A stretch of 64,000 nucleotides of DNA from Leucobacter sp. CX169 (GCF_017161405.1 NZ_CP071051.1:1116001-1180000); one strand, 5' to 3'. Shown: positions 49,138 to 59,148, counted from the first letter of the stretch. Notes: generated from the sequence alone by a model not told the origin. Translations and numbers: made by a program.

Positions 49138-50342
49138 TGCGGCGCCCCAGCGGCTTCGACCGGGAACCCGAACCGCGCGCAGACCAAACGTCCGCCGCGG
49201 ACAATTGGGACGCGCCCGCGGGGGATGACGTCGCTGACGTGGTCCCGAACGAAGACGGGCGTGACGGCGGCTCCGCCACGCCCACGCGCGCAGCCTGGAG
49301 GATGCCAGCGTTGAGTTGGCCGCGTAGGCGGCGCGACGAACCTGCCGGCGACTCAGCGCGCGCCATTGGCGAGGGGGACATCGGCGACGACCACGCCGCG
49401 ATGACGGTCGACCTGTCGGGTATTGCGGATGACCTCGCCGTAGCCGAGGGCAATCCGGGCGCGGCCGGCGACGACGGCGCCGAGGGTCTGGCCATCACGA
49501 CTGATCTCTCGGCCGTGCGTGCACGGGCGGAGGCCGCGCTGGCCACTGAGGCCACTGAAGCCCCCGAGCACGGTTTGCGGGTCGCCGAGCAGCAGCTCAA
49601 GGCCGCCATTCGCGGCAGGAAGCGTCGCGAGCGCCGCGAGCAGCGTCGTTTTACCTGGCATGTGCGTCAGCGCCGCCGACCGTGGCTTGTCGCGGGCGCG
49701 GCCGTGCTCGCTGTCGCACTCTTCGTAGTGATCGGGGTCTTCACCCCGCTCATGAGCGTCCGCGTCGTGCAGGTCGAGGGCGCCAGTCGCGTCGACGTTG
49801 CGGCAGTGGAGGCGGCGCTCGCCCCGCTCTCCGGGACCCCGCTCGCACTCGTAGACCAGGCGGAAGTGCACCGGGCGCTCGTGCCGTTTCCGTTGATCCA
49901 GCGCTACACAATCGAGACGATCCCGCCCCATACGCTGGTCGTGCGGCTCGAGGAGCGGATTCCGGTGCTCGCGATTCCCAGCGATGCGGGATTTGACCTC
50001 GTGGATCCCGCCGGGGTCACCGTCGAGCAGTCCGAGGCGCGTCCCGAGGGGGTGCCGCTCGCCGAGGGCGTGGCGGCAACGCGTTCTTCCGTGGCGTTTA
50101 GTGAGGTCGCCCGCGTGTTGCGGGACGTGCCGCCGGAACTGCGCGCGCAGTTTGCGACGGCGACCGCATCTACGGGGCAGGACGTGTCGTTCGTGCTGCA
50201 CAGCGGCGTCCAGGTGGTCTGGGGTGAGGCCGAAGAGACACCGCGTAAAGCGGTCGTTCTGGCGGCGATCCTGGGGGCGCTGGGGGAGCGGCCGGTGTCG
50301 CTCATTGACGTGTCGTCGAGCGAAGCGCCCATCTTCCGCTAG
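49137..50342 (+). CDS. ftsQ: Cell division protein FtsQ (POTRA domain) with long acidic cytoplasmic N-terminus
   Basis: A 401-residue bitopic division protein. Residues 1 to about 178 are a hydrophilic, Asp/Ala/Glu-rich and then basic cytoplasmic region, much longer than in E. coli. The helix is at about residues 181-203 (PWLVAGAAVLAVALFVVIGVF). A POTRA domain follows (VRVVQVEGASRVDVAAVEAAL ... IQRYTIETIPPHTLVVRLEERIPV), then the FtsQ domain. Identity is backed by its place between murC and ftsZ. The start overlaps the murC stop. Confidence 0.92.
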   Translation: MRRPSGFDREPEPRADQTSAADNWDAPAGDDVADVVPNEDGRDGGSATPTRAAWRMPALSWPRRRRDEPAGDSARAIGEGDIGDDHAAMTVDLSGIADDLAVAEGNPGAAGDDGAEGLAITTDLSAVRARAEAALATEATEAPEHGLRVAEQQLKAAIRGRKRRERREQRRFTWHVRQRRRPWLVAGAAVLAVALFVVIGVFTPLMSVRVVQVEGASRVDVAAVEAALAPLSGTPLALVDQAEVHRALVPFPLIQRYTIETIPPHTLVVRLEERIPVLAIPSDAGFDLVDPAGVTVEQSEARPEGVPLAEGVAATRSSVAFSEVARVLRDVPPELRAQFATATASTGQDVSFVLHSGVQVVWGEAEETPRKAVVLAAILGALGERPVSLIDVSSSEAPIFR

Positions 50343-50415
50343 TTTCGGCGCTGGCAACGGTGTGTCGCGGGGCGATCGTGCCGAGGCAGGTCGTAGCGTG
50401 GTGCTCAGCAGGAAA

Positions 50416-50432
50416 TGTATACCCGGCATACA
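50416..50432. promoter_or_regulatory. 17-bp palindrome upstream of ftsZ
   Basis: TGTATACC-C-GGCATACA is an inverted repeat with only one mismatched pair. It is 58 bases before the ftsZ start and overlaps a TACACT hexamer (50429-50434) that could be a -10. A palindrome set in a promoter spacer is the usual arrangement for MerR-type regulators, and FtsR, encoded at 17359, is known in Corynebacterium to act at ftsZ. Confidence 0.5.
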
Positions 50433-50449
50433 CTTTAATCCTCAGGTAG

Positions 50450-50477
50450 AGGTTTAAGGTTTTCACTCGAAGGTTTA
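50450..50477 (+). repeat. AGGTTTA direct repeats in ftsZ 5' leader
   Basis: AGGTTTA occurs at 50450-50456 and 50471-50477, 21 bp apart (two helical turns), with a partial third copy (AAGGTTTTC) between them. They lie between the palindrome and the ftsZ ribosome site. Regulatory meaning is a guess. Confidence 0.4.
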
Positions 50478-50490
50478 GCGGAGGCCCGAC

Positions 50491-51657
50491 GTGTCCACAC
50501 ACCAGAACTACCTCGCAGTTATCAAGGTCGTCGGCGTTGGCGGCGGCGGTGTCAATGCGGTGAACCGCATGATCGAGCTCGGCCTCAAGGGGGTCGAGTT
50601 CATCGCGGTGAACACGGACGCACAGGCGCTCCTGCTCAGCGACGCGGATGTCAAGCTCGACATTGGCCGTGAGCTTACCCGCGGTCTCGGCGCCGGCGCA
50701 GACCCCGAGGTGGGGCGCCGTGCGGCGGAGGACCACGCAGAGGAGATCGAGGAGGCGCTGACCGGCGCCGACATGGTGTTTGTCACCGCGGGCGAGGGCG
50801 GCGGAACCGGCACCGGAGCCGCCCCGATCGTCGCGCGCATCGCCAAGTCTGTCGGCGCGCTCACGATCGGTGTCGTCACACGCCCGTTCAGCTTCGAGGG
50901 CAAGCGTCGTGCTGGCCAGGCGGACGGCGGCATCCATGCGCTCCGCGAAGAGGTCGACACGCTCATCGTCGTCCCGAACGACCGCCTGCTCGAGATCAGC
51001 GACCCCGGCATCAGCATGATCGAGGCCTTCGCCTCCGCCGACCAGGTGCTGCTCGCCGGCGTCCAGGGCATCACCGACCTGATTACCACCCCCGGCCTCA
51101 TCAACCTCGACTTCGCCGATGTTAAGTCGGTCATGCAGGGCGCAGGATCCGCGCTCATGGGCATCGGCTCGGCGCGCGGCGCTGACCGCGCCATCAAGGC
51201 GGCCGAGCTGGCCGTCGCCTCGCCGCTGCTCGAGGCCTCGATCGAGGGCGCGCACGGCGTGCTCCTGTCGATCCAGGGCTCCTCGAACCTCGCGCTGAGC
51301 GAGATCTACGAGGCTTCCTCGCTCGTCCAGGACGTGGTGCACCCCGAGGCCAACATCATCTTCGGTACGGTCATCGACGACACGCTCGGCGACGAGGTCC
51401 GCGTGACGGTTATCGCCGCAGGCTTCGACTCCATCGAGCCGGCCCCCCGTCCCGCGGAGCGCGGGCGCCGCGGCAGCCACACTGAGCCGCTGCCCGAGGC
51501 CGCCGCGGTCTACGCGACGGTCGGTGGCACGGGCCCGATCGACGCGGGTGCCGAGCAGTTCGGTGAGGTCATCTCTCACCCTCCCGTCGAGGCACAGCTT
51601 CCCGACCCCACGTTCGATGACGGCGACGACCTCGATATTCCCGAGTTCCTGCGGTAG
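50491..51657 (+). CDS. ftsZ: Cell division GTPase FtsZ
   Basis: A 388-residue tubulin-like GTPase that forms the division ring. The nucleotide-binding core is intact: [22 protein letters not shown], the signature GGGTGTG at residues 103-109, and synergy-loop residues [11 protein letters not shown]. After a variable linker the conserved C-terminal peptide is [10 protein letters not shown], the site for SepF binding. The GTG start has GGAGG close by. A 148-base gap after ftsQ carries candidate regulatory sites, so ftsZ probably has its own promoter besides read-through. Confidence 0.97.
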   Translation: MSTHQNYLAVIKVVGVGGGGVNAVNRMIELGLKGVEFIAVNTDAQALLLSDADVKLDIGRELTRGLGAGADPEVGRRAAEDHAEEIEEALTGADMVFVTAGEGGGTGTGAAPIVARIAKSVGALTIGVVTRPFSFEGKRRAGQADGGIHALREEVDTLIVVPNDRLLEISDPGISMIEAFASADQVLLAGVQGITDLITTPGLINLDFADVKSVMQGAGSALMGIGSARGADRAIKAAELAVASPLLEASIEGAHGVLLSIQGSSNLALSEIYEASSLVQDVVHPEANIIFGTVIDDTLGDEVRVTVIAAGFDSIEPAPRPAERGRRGSHTEPLPEAAAVYATVGGTGPIDAGAEQFGEVISHPPVEAQLPDPTFDDGDDLDIPEFLR

Positions 51658-51663
51658 TCGACG

Positions 51664-52365
51664 ATGATCGAAGAGCGCAGCACGCTCGCTGAGCGGCTGG
51701 CACACGTGCAGGCGGGCATCAGCGATGCCTGCCGCGCGGCCGACCGCTCGGCGGATGAGACCACGCTGATCGTCATCACGAAGTTTCACCCCGCCAGCCT
51801 GGTGGCCGAGCTTTCCGCCCTCGGCGTGCGCGACGTCGGCGAGAATCGTCACCAGGAGGCGCAGGCCAAGGCCGCGGAGCTCGCGGACCTCGACCTGACG
51901 TGGCACTTCGTGGGCCAACTGCAGACGAAGAAGGCTCGCCAGGCGGCGCAGTACGCGGGTGCCATCCACTCGATCGACCGGGAGCGCCTGGTTGACGCGC
52001 TTGACGTGCCCGCCGACGAGCCGCCACCAGCGCGACTCATCGACGCGTTTCTGCAGATCAACCTCACGGACGACCCCGCACGCGGGGGAGCGCGGCCCGA
52101 CGAGATCGAGGCGCTCGCCGAGCGTGTGCTGCGCTCGCGGAGCTTGCGCCTGCGCGGAGTCATGGCCGTGGCCCCGCTCGAGGAGGAGCCTGCGAGCGCG
52201 TTTGCCCGCCTCGCCGGATACTCCGATCGCGTGCGTGCGCTCGACCCCGCGGCCTCGTTCATCTCGGCCGGCATGACTCACGACTACGCCGAGGCGATTG
52301 CCGCCGGCGCGACACACCTGCGAATTGGCACGGCAATCACCGGAAACCGTCCGGTAGCCGGTTAG
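51664..52365 (+). CDS. yggS: YggS/YlmE-family PLP-homeostasis protein
   Basis: A 233-residue single-domain PLP-binding TIM barrel of the COG0325 family. The PLP lysine lies in IVITKFHP (about residue 38), followed by [12 protein letters not shown] and [11 protein letters not shown], and [13 protein letters not shown] near the phosphate site. The usual sequence is AVSKT; the change to ITKFH keeps the lysine. It buffers free PLP and amino-acid pools. It lies between ftsZ and sepF in most actinobacteria and firmicutes. Confidence 0.94.
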   Translation: MIEERSTLAERLAHVQAGISDACRAADRSADETTLIVITKFHPASLVAELSALGVRDVGENRHQEAQAKAAELADLDLTWHFVGQLQTKKARQAAQYAGAIHSIDRERLVDALDVPADEPPPARLIDAFLQINLTDDPARGGARPDEIEALAERVLRSRSLRLRGVMAVAPLEEEPASAFARLAGYSDRVRALDPAASFISAGMTHDYAEAIAAGATHLRIGTAITGNRPVAG

Positions 52366-52397
52366 TCTCAAACTGCAGCGCATTTGGAGGAGGAACG

Positions 52398-52880
52398 ATG
52401 AGCAACCCACTGAAGAAGACCATGGTGTTCCTAGGTCTCGCGGAAGAGGAACTCGAGGAGTCGTCGCCCGTCGTCGCCCCCGTGCACGAGTCCACACCGA
52501 AGCCGGGGCCAGCACAGCCGGTGGCAAAGGTGGCGCCGAACCGCGCCCCCGTCACGCCGCTGCGCAAGGTGACGCCCACGCGCGCCACGCCGGCGCAGGG
52601 GATGAACGAGATCCTGACCGTGCACCCGAGCGAGTACCGCGACGCGCAGGTGATTGCCGAGAGCTTCCGCGAGGGTGTTCCCGTGATCATTAACCTGTCA
52701 CGCATGAACGACTCCGATGCGAAGCGACTGATCGACTTCGCCAGCGGGCTCTCCATGGGTCTGCACGGCAAGATCGAGCGAGTGACGAGCAAGGTCTTCC
52801 TGCTCTCGCCCGAGCACATCGCAGTGAGTGGCGACGAGCCTGCCGGCGACACCGGCTCGTTCTTCGTCGCGACCTCCTAA
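52398..52880 (+). CDS. sepF: Cell division protein SepF
   Basis: A 160-residue FtsZ anchor. The N-terminal amphipathic segment ([16 protein letters not shown]) can bind membrane, a disordered linker of about 50 residues follows, and the C-terminal DUF552 domain (about residues 72-155) has [40 protein letters not shown] and [20 protein letters not shown]. In actinobacteria, which lack FtsA, SepF tethers FtsZ. GGAGGAGG 5-12 bases before the ATG is a very strong ribosome site. Confidence 0.95.
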   Translation: MSNPLKKTMVFLGLAEEELEESSPVVAPVHESTPKPGPAQPVAKVAPNRAPVTPLRKVTPTRATPAQGMNEILTVHPSEYRDAQVIAESFREGVPVIINLSRMNDSDAKRLIDFASGLSMGLHGKIERVTSKVFLLSPEHIAVSGDEPAGDTGSFFVATS

Positions 52881-52886
52881 CGCCCG

Positions 52887-53174
52887 GTGGAGGCACTACT
52901 GATCATCAGCTTCTTTCTGAAGCTGGTAATCCGCGTCTATACGTTCGTGCTCTGGGCCCGGTTTGTCATCGACTGGGTCCAGGTGTTGAACCCGAGGTTC
53001 CGTCCGCGGGGCATCGCCGCAGTCGCGATTGAACTTGTGTATTCGCTGACCGACCCGCCAATCAAGATGTTCCGGCGGATCCTGCCCCCGATCCGGCTCG
53101 GTCAAGTCTCGCTTGACCTGGGCTGGATGTTGACCATGCTGGCCTGCTGGATCCTGATCGCGATCCTGCCGTAA
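52887..53174 (+). CDS. YggT-family membrane protein
   Basis: A 95-residue protein with two hydrophobic helices (about residues 2-22 and 73-93) and the family signature FVLWARFVIDWVQVLNP and LTDPPIKMFRRILPP. The GTG start is 6 bases past the sepF stop. YggT homologues sit between sepF and divIVA in most Gram-positive dcw clusters; their role in division or osmotic adaptation is not settled. Confidence 0.9.
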   Translation: MEALLIISFFLKLVIRVYTFVLWARFVIDWVQVLNPRFRPRGIAAVAIELVYSLTDPPIKMFRRILPPIRLGQVSLDLGWMLTMLACWILIAILP

Positions 53175-53273
53175 CGCCCAGCAAATGGACCAGTCGCCGC
53201 ACACGCAGCCCGGCTTTTTGCTAGCGTTGTCCGAGACCACGCGACTGGTCACCATCGAGAGAGAGACTCACAC

Positions 53274-53909
53274 ATGGCTTTGACACCTGAGGACGTCGTG
53301 AACAAGCGCTTCACGATTACCAAGTTCCGCGACGGCTACGACCTGGATCAGGTCGATGACTTCCTGGACACGATCGTCGAGGAACTGCGCCAGAGCGAGG
53401 CTGAGAAGGCCGTGCTGCAGGCGGAGATCGACGAGCTGAAGGCGAAGCTCGAAGCCGCCGAGGCCGGCACCCCCGCAGTGGTGGCGCAGGTCGTTGAGGA
53501 GGACGTCGTCGAAGAGGCGACCGTCGTGGTGGCCCCGGTCGCTTCGGCTCCCGCTGGATCGGGCCACATCCAGAGCTTCACCGACGGCGACGCTATGAAG
53601 TCGAGCGCCATGCTGCAGCTCGCCCTCGAGCTGCACGACAAGCACGTCCTCGATGGTGAGACCCGCCGCGATCAGCTCATCAGCGATGGCGAGACGACCG
53701 CGCACCGCCTCGTCGAGGAGGCGCAGAAGACACGCGCCGACGAGCTCGCGCTGCTCGGCAACGAGCGGATCGACCTCCAGGAGAAGATCAAGGATCTTCG
53801 CGAGTTCGAAAGCGAGTACCGCAGCACGCTGCGTTCGTACATCCAGGCACAGCTGCGCGGGCTCGATGGCTCGCCGGAGCCCGCGGGTGACCCCTCGGCT
53901 CTCCGCTAG
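53274..53909 (+). CDS. divIVA: DivIVA/Wag31 polar growth scaffold
   Basis: A 211-residue coiled-coil protein. The N-terminal membrane-curvature domain reads LTPEDVVNKRFTITKFRDGY and DLDQVDDFLDTIVEEL (residues 2-43); coiled coils occupy about 35-70 and 110-200, separated by a Val/Glu/Ala-rich linker. DivIVA gathers at cell poles and septa and directs wall synthesis in actinobacteria; its mycobacterial form is phosphorylated by PASTA kinases. The ATG has GAGAGAGA upstream and the gene has its own 99-base leader. Confidence 0.94.
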   Translation: MALTPEDVVNKRFTITKFRDGYDLDQVDDFLDTIVEELRQSEAEKAVLQAEIDELKAKLEAAEAGTPAVVAQVVEEDVVEEATVVVAPVASAPAGSGHIQSFTDGDAMKSSAMLQLALELHDKHVLDGETRRDQLISDGETTAHRLVEEAQKTRADELALLGNERIDLQEKIKDLREFESEYRSTLRSYIQAQLRGLDGSPEPAGDPSALR

Positions 53910-53915
53910 GTCCTA

Positions 53916-54611
53916 GTGCACACTGAGCCCGATCCCGCGGTTTCCGCGACTCGAGACTCCGTGACGACGCGACGCCGATGGGTCCGCTGGATCCCGCTCG
54001 GCGTCGCGTTCGTTGTGTTTCTCATAGACCAGTACGTCAAGAACTGGGTCGTTGCCACCCTCCCTGAGGGTGAGACCGTCCCCGTGCTCGGCGAGTTCTT
54101 GCAGTGGCATTTTGTGCGAAACCCGGGTGCCGCGTTCTCCCTGGCGAGCGGGTCCACCTGGATCTTCACGATCCTGGCATCCGCCGTCGTCGTGGTCATC
54201 ATCTGGCAAATTCGTCAGTTGGGCTCGCGCAGCTGGGCGATCTTCCTCGGCCTGCTGCTCGGCGGCACGCTGGGCAACCTCTTCGACCGGCTGACCCGCG
54301 CCCCCGGCTTCCCCGAGGGCCACGTAATCGACTTCATTTCGACACCTTGGATGTGGCTCGGCTTCCCCGAGGGCATCTACAACATCGCCGACATTGCCAT
54401 CGTGAGCAGCATGGTGATCTTCGTACTGGTGACGCTGCTTGGCCTGCCGATCGACGGTTCACCTCGCGTGCGCAAGGGCGACGCAGCCTCGGACTCCGCG
54501 GTCGAGCCCGAGGTTGACGAGCCTGTCGCAGATTCCGACACCCCAGACCACACCACCGAGCAGGATCCTGCCGGCACCGACGAAACGCCCCAAACCGAGG
54601 AGCCCCGCTGA
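53916..54611 (+). CDS. lspA: Lipoprotein signal peptidase with acidic C-terminal tail
   Basis: A 231-residue signal peptidase II with four helices. Catalytic aspartates lie in [10 protein letters not shown] and [11 protein letters not shown], and the block [12 protein letters not shown] is conserved. The first 175 residues match the family (about 160-170); the remaining 55 or so form an acidic Thr/Pro/Glu-rich tail of unknown role. GTG 53916 lies 6 bases after divIVA; the stop overlaps the rluD-type gene as TGATG. It would process the lipoprotein encoded at 62985. Confidence 0.93.
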   Translation: MHTEPDPAVSATRDSVTTRRRWVRWIPLGVAFVVFLIDQYVKNWVVATLPEGETVPVLGEFLQWHFVRNPGAAFSLASGSTWIFTILASAVVVVIIWQIRQLGSRSWAIFLGLLLGGTLGNLFDRLTRAPGFPEGHVIDFISTPWMWLGFPEGIYNIADIAIVSSMVIFVLVTLLGLPIDGSPRVRKGDAASDSAVEPEVDEPVADSDTPDHTTEQDPAGTDETPQTEEPR

Positions 54612-55534
54612 TGGAGTCCCGCAGCCTGCCCGTCCCAGACGGCCTGGTGGGGGAGCGCGCCGACCAGGCGATCGCGAAGCTCCTCGGGTTTTCCCGGACC
54701 TACGCCGCCGAGGTCGTCGCGGCCGGAGGGGTTGAACTCGACGGGCGCACGCTCGGCAAGTCCGATCGCCTCACCGCCGACGGCTTCCTGCAGGTTTCGT
54801 GGACCCCGAAGGCCGAACCCACGATCGTTCCGGTGATCGTCGAGGACCTGGGCATTGTCTACGACGACGACGACATTGTCGTCGTGGACAAGCCGGCCGG
54901 GGTGGCCGCGCACCCGTCGCTCGGCTGGTCCGGGCCGACGGTGCTCGGCGCGCTTGCCGGGGCGGGCTTTCGCGTGTCGACGTCGGGCCCGGCTGAGCGC
55001 GCGGGCGTCGTGCACCGCCTCGACGCGGGTACGAGCGGGCTGATGGTGGTCGCAAAGAGCGAGCGCGCCTACACGCGCCTCAAGCACGCGTTCAAGGAAC
55101 GCACCGTCTCGAAGATTTACCACACCCTCGTGCAGGGCCACCCGGACCCGCTCGCGGGCACGATCGACGGCCCGATCGGGCGTCACCCCGGCTCCGAGTG
55201 GAAGTTTGCGGTGACGCGCGACGGGAAGCCATCGATCACCCACTACCAAACGCTCGAGGCGTTCCCGTACGCCTCGCTGCTCGAGATCGAGCTCGAGACG
55301 GGGCGGACCCACCAGATCCGCGTGCACATGGCCGCGCAGCGTCACCCATGCGCGGGCGACGGCATGTACGGTGCGGACCCGACCCTCTCGGCGCGCCTCG
55401 GGTTGACTCGGCAGTGGCTGCACGCGATGCGCCTGGGTTTCGCGCACCCGGCGACGGGCGAGTACGTCGAGTTCGAGAGCCAGTACCCGGCTGACCTGCA
55501 GCACGCGCTCGACGTCCTGCGCGAAGAGAACTAA
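54611..55534 (+). CDS. rluD: RluA-family 23S rRNA pseudouridine synthase
   Basis: A 307-residue pseudouridine synthase with an N-terminal S4 RNA-binding domain ([20 protein letters not shown] ... [16 protein letters not shown]) and a catalytic domain with the active Asp in [18 protein letters not shown]. Other blocks are [13 protein letters not shown] and [22 protein letters not shown]. RluD, which modifies helix 69 of 23S rRNA, is the closest functional guess, though RluC-type specificity cannot be excluded. Translationally coupled to lspA. Confidence 0.9.
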   Translation: MESRSLPVPDGLVGERADQAIAKLLGFSRTYAAEVVAAGGVELDGRTLGKSDRLTADGFLQVSWTPKAEPTIVPVIVEDLGIVYDDDDIVVVDKPAGVAAHPSLGWSGPTVLGALAGAGFRVSTSGPAERAGVVHRLDAGTSGLMVVAKSERAYTRLKHAFKERTVSKIYHTLVQGHPDPLAGTIDGPIGRHPGSEWKFAVTRDGKPSITHYQTLEAFPYASLLEIELETGRTHQIRVHMAAQRHPCAGDGMYGADPTLSARLGLTRQWLHAMRLGFAHPATGEYVEFESQYPADLQHALDVLREEN

Positions 55535-55604
55535 CGCTCCCTCGCCGCCGCCGCCCATCCGCGGGCGGGTAGACTAGTGGTTCGTCAACGACCGGGGAGA
55601 GTGT

Positions 55605-58600
55605 GTGGCCGCGAGCGATAATTTCGCCCATTTGCACGTGCACAGCGAGTACTCGATGCTGGACGGAGCAGCGCGTGTTACCCCGCTGATCCAGGCCGCC
55701 GCCGAGCAGGGGATGCCCGCGATCGCGGTGACTGATCACGGCAACACGTTCGGCGCGTTCGACTTCTGGAAGACGGCGCGCGACCACGACATCAAGCCGA
55801 TCATCGGTATCGAGGCCTACCTCACGCCGCGTACGCACCGCACGGACCGCACCCGCGTGCGGTGGGGCAGCGGCGGCGGTGACGACGTGTCTGGCGCCGG
55901 CGCATACACGCACATGACGCTCCTCTCGGAGACAACCGAGGGGATGCACAACCTGTTCCGCCTCTCGAGCCTTGCCTCGATCGAGGGGTACTACTTCAAG
56001 CCGCGCATGGACCGCGAGCTGTTGCAGACCTACGGCAAGGGGCTGATCGCCACGACGGGCTGCCCGTCGGGCGAGATCCAGACCCGCCTGCGCCTCGGAC
56101 AGGTGAAGGAGGCCCGCGAGGCCGCCGCCGAGTTCCAAGACCTCTTCGGCAAAGAGAACTTCTTCTGCGAGATCATGGACCACGGTCTCGAGATCGAGCG
56201 CCGCGTGACGAACGACCTCATCGCGCTGTCGAAAGACCTGAATATCCCGCTGCTCGCGACGAACGACCTGCACTACACGCACCAGTCCGATGCTGCCGCG
56301 CACGAGGCGCTGCTGTGCGTGCAGTCCGGTTCTCGACTCGATGACCCCAACCGCTTCAAGTTTGATGGTGACGGGTACTACCTGAAGTCTGCCGCCGAGA
56401 TGCGGCACCTCTTCCGCGATCTGCCCGAGGCCTGCGACAACACCCTGCTGATCGCCGAGCGGTGCTCGTCAGAGTTCAACACGAGCGCCAACTACATGCC
56501 CCGCTACCCGGTCCCCGATGGTGAGACCGAGGATAGCTGGTTCGTCAAGGAGATCGAGCGCGGCCTGCACGTGCGCTACCCGAACGGGATCCCCGATGCG
56601 GTCCGCAAACAGGCCGAGTATGAGACCGGCGTCATCATCCAGATGGGGTTCCCGGGCTACTTCCTCGTCGTCGCCGACTTTATCAACTGGTCGAAGGACA
56701 ACGGGATCCGGGTCGGCCCTGGTCGCGGCTCGGGCGCAGGCTCGATGGCGGCGTACGCGATGCGGATCACCGACCTCGACCCGCTGCAGCACGGCCTCAT
56801 CTTCGAGCGCTTCCTGAACCCGGATCGCGTTTCCATGCCCGACTTCGACGTCGACTTCGATGATCGTCGCCGCGGCGAGGTAATCAAGTACGTCACCGAC
56901 AAGTACGGCGACGAGCGCGTTGCGCAGATCGTCACCTATGGCACCATCAAGTCGAAGCAGGCGCTCAAGGACGCCTCTCGCGTGCTCGGCTTCCCGTTCG
57001 GCATGGGTGACAAGCTCACCAAGGCCATGCCGCCGGCCGTCATGGCGAAGGATATCCCGCTCGCGGGCATCACCGACCCGAAGCACGAGCGTTACAAAGA
57101 GGCGTCGGAATTCCGCGCACTGCTCGAGGTCGATGCCGAGGCGAAGACCGTTTACGAGACTGCACTCGGTCTCGAGGGGATGAAGCGCCAGTGGGGCGTG
57201 CACGCCGCCGGCGTGATCATGTCGAGCGATCCGCTGATCGACATCATCCCGATCATGAAGCGCGAGCAGGACGGCCAGATCGTCACGCAGTTCGACTACC
57301 CCACCTGTGAGAGCCTCGGCCTCATCAAGATGGACTTCCTGGGGCTGCGCAACCTCACGATCGTTTCGGACGCCCTCGAGAACATCCGGCTCAACCGCGG
57401 CGTCGATCTGGTGCTCGAGGACCTGGCCCTCGACGACGTCCTGTCCTACGAGCTGCTCGCCCGCGGCGACACTCTCGGCGTCTTCCAGCTGGACGGCGGG
57501 CCCATGCGTGGCCTGCTCCGGCTCATGAAGCCCGACAATTTCGAGGACATTTCGGCTGTACTGGCCCTGTATCGACCCGGCCCAATGGGCGCCGACTCGC
57601 ACACGAACTACGCGCTGCGCAAGAACAACCTGCAGCCCATCACCCCGATTCACCCGGAGCTCGAGGAGCCGCTCGCCGAGATTCTCGGCGGGACGTACGG
57701 CCTCATTATTTACCAAGAGCAGGTCATGTCGATCGCGCAGAAGGTCGCCGGCTTCTCGCTCGGCCAGGCCGATATTCTGCGCCGCGCGATGGGTAAGAAG
57801 AAGAAGTCCGAGCTCGACAAGCAATACGCCGGCTTCAGCGAGGGCATGCACGAGCGCGGTTTCTCGGACGCCGCGGTCAAATCGCTCTGGGACATCCTGC
57901 TGCCCTTCTCGGACTACGCCTTCAACAAGGCGCACTCGGCTGCGTACGGGGTCGTCAGCTATTGGACGGCGTATCTCAAGGCCCACTACCCGGCCGAGTA
58001 CATGGCAGCCCTACTTACGAGTGTCGGAGACTCGAAAGACAAGCTCGCGCTGTACCTCAACGAGTGCCGCCGCATGGGCATTCAGGTGCTGCCACCGGAC
58101 GTGAACTTCTCGTTCGCCGACTTCTCCGCCGTCGGGGAGGACATCCGCTTCGGCCTGGGCGCCATCCGCAACGTCGGCGCAAACGTCGTCGCCGGGATCC
58201 GGAGCGCGCGCGAGACCGAGGGCGAGTTCGTCGCCTTCCACGATTTCCTGCGTAAGGTGCCGCTGCCGGTGCTCAACAAGCGCACGATCGAGTCGCTCGT
58301 GAAGGCCGGCGCCTTTGATTCGATGGGGTCGACTCGCCGCGCGCTCATCGAGATTCACGAGAGCGCCGTCGAAGCCCAGGTGAAGGACAAGCGCGCCGAG
58401 GAACACGGAGATGTCGGCTTCGACTTCGACAGTCTGTTCGAGGACGCGGCGGACGCGGGGGAGACCGCGCCGGTGTCACTCGTGCCCGAACGCCCCGAGT
58501 GGGCGAAAAAGGACAAGCTTGCCTTCGAGCGCGACATGCTGGGGCTGTATGTCTCGGACCACCCGCTGCGCGGGCTTGAAACCGTGCTCGCGAAGCACGC

Positions 58601-59135
58601 GAGCGCCTCGATCGAAGAAATCACCAATCCAGACGGGCCGTGGGCGGGGGAGGTCCCGACCATCGCGGGCCTCTTGACCGGAGTGGAGCACCGCACCGCG
58701 AAGTCGGGAAACCTGTATGGCATGGTGACGATCGAGGACTTCACTGGCGAGATGCAGGCGCTCTTTATGGGCAAGTCCTACACCGAGTTCGGGCACCTGC
58801 TGGTCGCAGACTCGATCGTGGCGCTGCGTGGCAAGATCAACGCCCGCGACGATGGCCTCTCCATGCACGCGTATGGAGTGATGCCGATCGACGTCGGGAC
58901 GCAGGAGATCGGGGCGCCGCTCATGATCTCGGTCGTCGACCACCGCGCAACCGAGCGCTTGATGGGCGAGCTGAAAGATACCCTGCGGCGCCACCGCGGC
59001 GAGAACGAGGTCCGGCTGCGGCTGCACACCTCGCAGGGCGTCCGGATATTCGAGCTGCCTTTCCCCGTGCGCATCTCGGCTGACCTGTACGGCGAGCTGA
59101 AGGGCCTGCTCGGCCCGAAGTGCCTGAGCGACTAG
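55605..59135 (+). CDS. dnaE: DNA polymerase III alpha subunit (DnaE1)
   Basis: A 1176-residue replicative polymerase. The N-terminal PHP domain reads FAHLHVHSEYSMLDGA and AIAVTDHGNTFGAFDF. Palm-domain blocks include GPGRGSGAGSMAAYAM and catalytic aspartates in PDFDVDFDD (about residues 412-420). Further blocks are GVHAAGVIMSS, LGVFQLDGGPMRGLL, and FNKAHSAAYGVVSYWTAYLK; an OB domain and the beta-clamp region follow near the C-terminus. Length is typical of the DnaE1 type. A TAGACT hexamer at 55570-55575 is a possible -10. It sits at the end of the cluster, as in relatives. Confidence 0.97.
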   Translation: MAASDNFAHLHVHSEYSMLDGAARVTPLIQAAAEQGMPAIAVTDHGNTFGAFDFWKTARDHDIKPIIGIEAYLTPRTHRTDRTRVRWGSGGGDDVSGAGAYTHMTLLSETTEGMHNLFRLSSLASIEGYYFKPRMDRELLQTYGKGLIATTGCPSGEIQTRLRLGQVKEAREAAAEFQDLFGKENFFCEIMDHGLEIERRVTNDLIALSKDLNIPLLATNDLHYTHQSDAAAHEALLCVQSGSRLDDPNRFKFDGDGYYLKSAAEMRHLFRDLPEACDNTLLIAERCSSEFNTSANYMPRYPVPDGETEDSWFVKEIERGLHVRYPNGIPDAVRKQAEYETGVIIQMGFPGYFLVVADFINWSKDNGIRVGPGRGSGAGSMAAYAMRITDLDPLQHGLIFERFLNPDRVSMPDFDVDFDDRRRGEVIKYVTDKYGDERVAQIVTYGTIKSKQALKDASRVLGFPFGMGDKLTKAMPPAVMAKDIPLAGITDPKHERYKEASEFRALLEVDAEAKTVYETALGLEGMKRQWGVHAAGVIMSSDPLIDIIPIMKREQDGQIVTQFDYPTCESLGLIKMDFLGLRNLTIVSDALENIRLNRGVDLVLEDLALDDVLSYELLARGDTLGVFQLDGGPMRGLLRLMKPDNFEDISAVLALYRPGPMGADSHTNYALRKNNLQPITPIHPELEEPLAEILGGTYGLIIYQEQVMSIAQKVAGFSLGQADILRRAMGKKKKSELDKQYAGFSEGMHERGFSDAAVKSLWDILLPFSDYAFNKAHSAAYGVVSYWTAYLKAHYPAEYMAALLTSVGDSKDKLALYLNECRRMGIQVLPPDVNFSFADFSAVGEDIRFGLGAIRNVGANVVAGIRSARETEGEFVAFHDFLRKVPLPVLNKRTIESLVKAGAFDSMGSTRRALIEIHESAVEAQVKDKRAEEHGDVGFDFDSLFEDAADAGETAPVSLVPERPEWAKKDKLAFERDMLGLYVSDHPLRGLETVLAKHASASIEEITNPDGPWAGEVPTIAGLLTGVEHRTAKSGNLYGMVTIEDFTGEMQALFMGKSYTEFGHLLVADSIVALRGKINARDDGLSMHAYGVMPIDVGTQEIGAPLMISVVDHRATERLMGELKDTLRRHRGENEVRLRLHTSQGVRIFELPFPVRISADLYGELKGLLGPKCLSD

Positions 59136-59148
59136 GGCGAAAACCCGA

